DNA of 64,000 bases from Rotaria sp. Silwood1. Taxonomy: Eukaryota > Rotifera > Eurotatoria > Philodinida > Philodinidae. Below are positions 63,676-64,000 of the stretch, piece by piece (position 1 is the first letter of the stretch; each line of letters begins with the position of its first letter). The stretch covers positions 143,090 to 207,089 of the forward strand of contig CAJNOP010000191.1 in assembly GCA_905250075.1 (NCBI GenBank), read 5' to 3'. Position numbers and translations under genes: made by a program. A model generated the notes under the pieces. That model ran no database searches and had not been told where the DNA came from. It worked only from the letters and a program-made list of their open reading frames with translations.

Positions 63676-64000
63676 TAGTAAAGTAAGACTAAATGACCAC
63701 TCATATTCTATAGCCGATAAAGATATCAATATTCTTCGATGCACCTTGCGCCAAAACTCTTACAATTGTAAATTTCTATCGTCATTGATAATGAGGAAAT
63801 GAGAAAGTTTTCGACCTACGCGATTTCTCTTGTTTCACACTTTACGTAGATTGGTGTTTTCGACATCTTTATTTCGAATAAAAAATTAGCCGAAATGAAA
63901 GAGATCAATACATTTTGGTTATAATCAAAATTTGACTTTGTTTTGCGATTTCTTGAAAACACGATGCTGTAGTGAAGTTTCTAATTTAGCAATCGTAGAG

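Larger units (their letters stand above)
60993..64000. other. AT-rich intergenic DNA with small repeats
   Basis: Holds a GAATCA tandem repeat (62271-62379) and a cluster of small AT-rich palindromes at 63580-63675. No gene supported. Confidence 0.55.

Overview
The window looks like nuclear DNA of a bdelloid rotifer (Rotaria/Adineta type). It is AT-rich. Genes are split by GT-AG introns mostly of 45-85 bp, and many have bacterial, fungal or plant-like affinities beside animal-type genes. Dispersed TGTGGG-like G-rich blocks match, from memory, the telomere repeat reported for bdelloids. Low gene density, several decayed genes, mobile elements and foreign-type genes fit the subtelomeric or accessory compartment described for bdelloids. 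The species cannot be named from the sequence.

Layout. 1-4028: no supported gene, one G-rich hairpin. 4029-7634 (-): four-exon ADP-glucose pyrophosphorylase (GlgC type) with one abnormally long intron. 10309-14934 (+): seven-exon membrane-anchored LamG-like protein with two in-frame TGA codons. 16457-16981 (+): bacterial-type CAP/SCP protein. 17522-18609: probable non-autonomous Helitron carrying a 34-bp minisatellite and a 100-N assembly gap. 19739-20128 (+): secreted chitin-binding (CBM14) protein, 3' end unresolved. 20957-21352 (+): ricin-type beta-trefoil lectin. 22204-22371 (+): tiny ORF ending in a CaaX box. 23743-24990 (-): quinone-oxidoreductase-like MDR protein. 26257-26990 (-): decayed ADP-ribosyltransferase-family gene. 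29162-29434 (+): secreted defensin-like peptide. 32894-35303 (-): decayed N-terminal exons of a ryanodine receptor. 38097-39558 (+): ten-exon HSL-type alpha/beta hydrolase whose start codon is split by an intron. 43051-45524 (-): eleven-exon pyruvate decarboxylase. 49452-51053 (+): intronless choline-sulfatase. 52838-53593 (-): secreted bacterial-like protein with a frameshift. 53712-54274: Tc1/mariner-like MITE. 57743-58612 (-): intronless, probably GPI-anchored surface protein. 60546-60992 (-): two-exon fragment of unknown function. The rest is AT-rich intergenic DNA.

How the genes may work together. There is no operon logic. The intact enzymes cover sugar-nucleotide supply (ADP-glucose), fermentation (pyruvate or indolepyruvate to aldehyde), release of choline from choline sulfate (a route to osmoprotectants) and ester hydrolysis. 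The secreted or surface proteins (CAP, CBM14, defensin-like peptide, GPI protein, LamG) look like feeding, cuticle or defence functions. These functional statements are inferred from families.

The most unusual structural signal is a set of about 16 short inverted repeats scattered through the window. Each reads G-rich (TGTGGG-like) arm, short spacer, C-rich (CCCACA-like) arm. That is the polarity of two telomere ends joined head to head.
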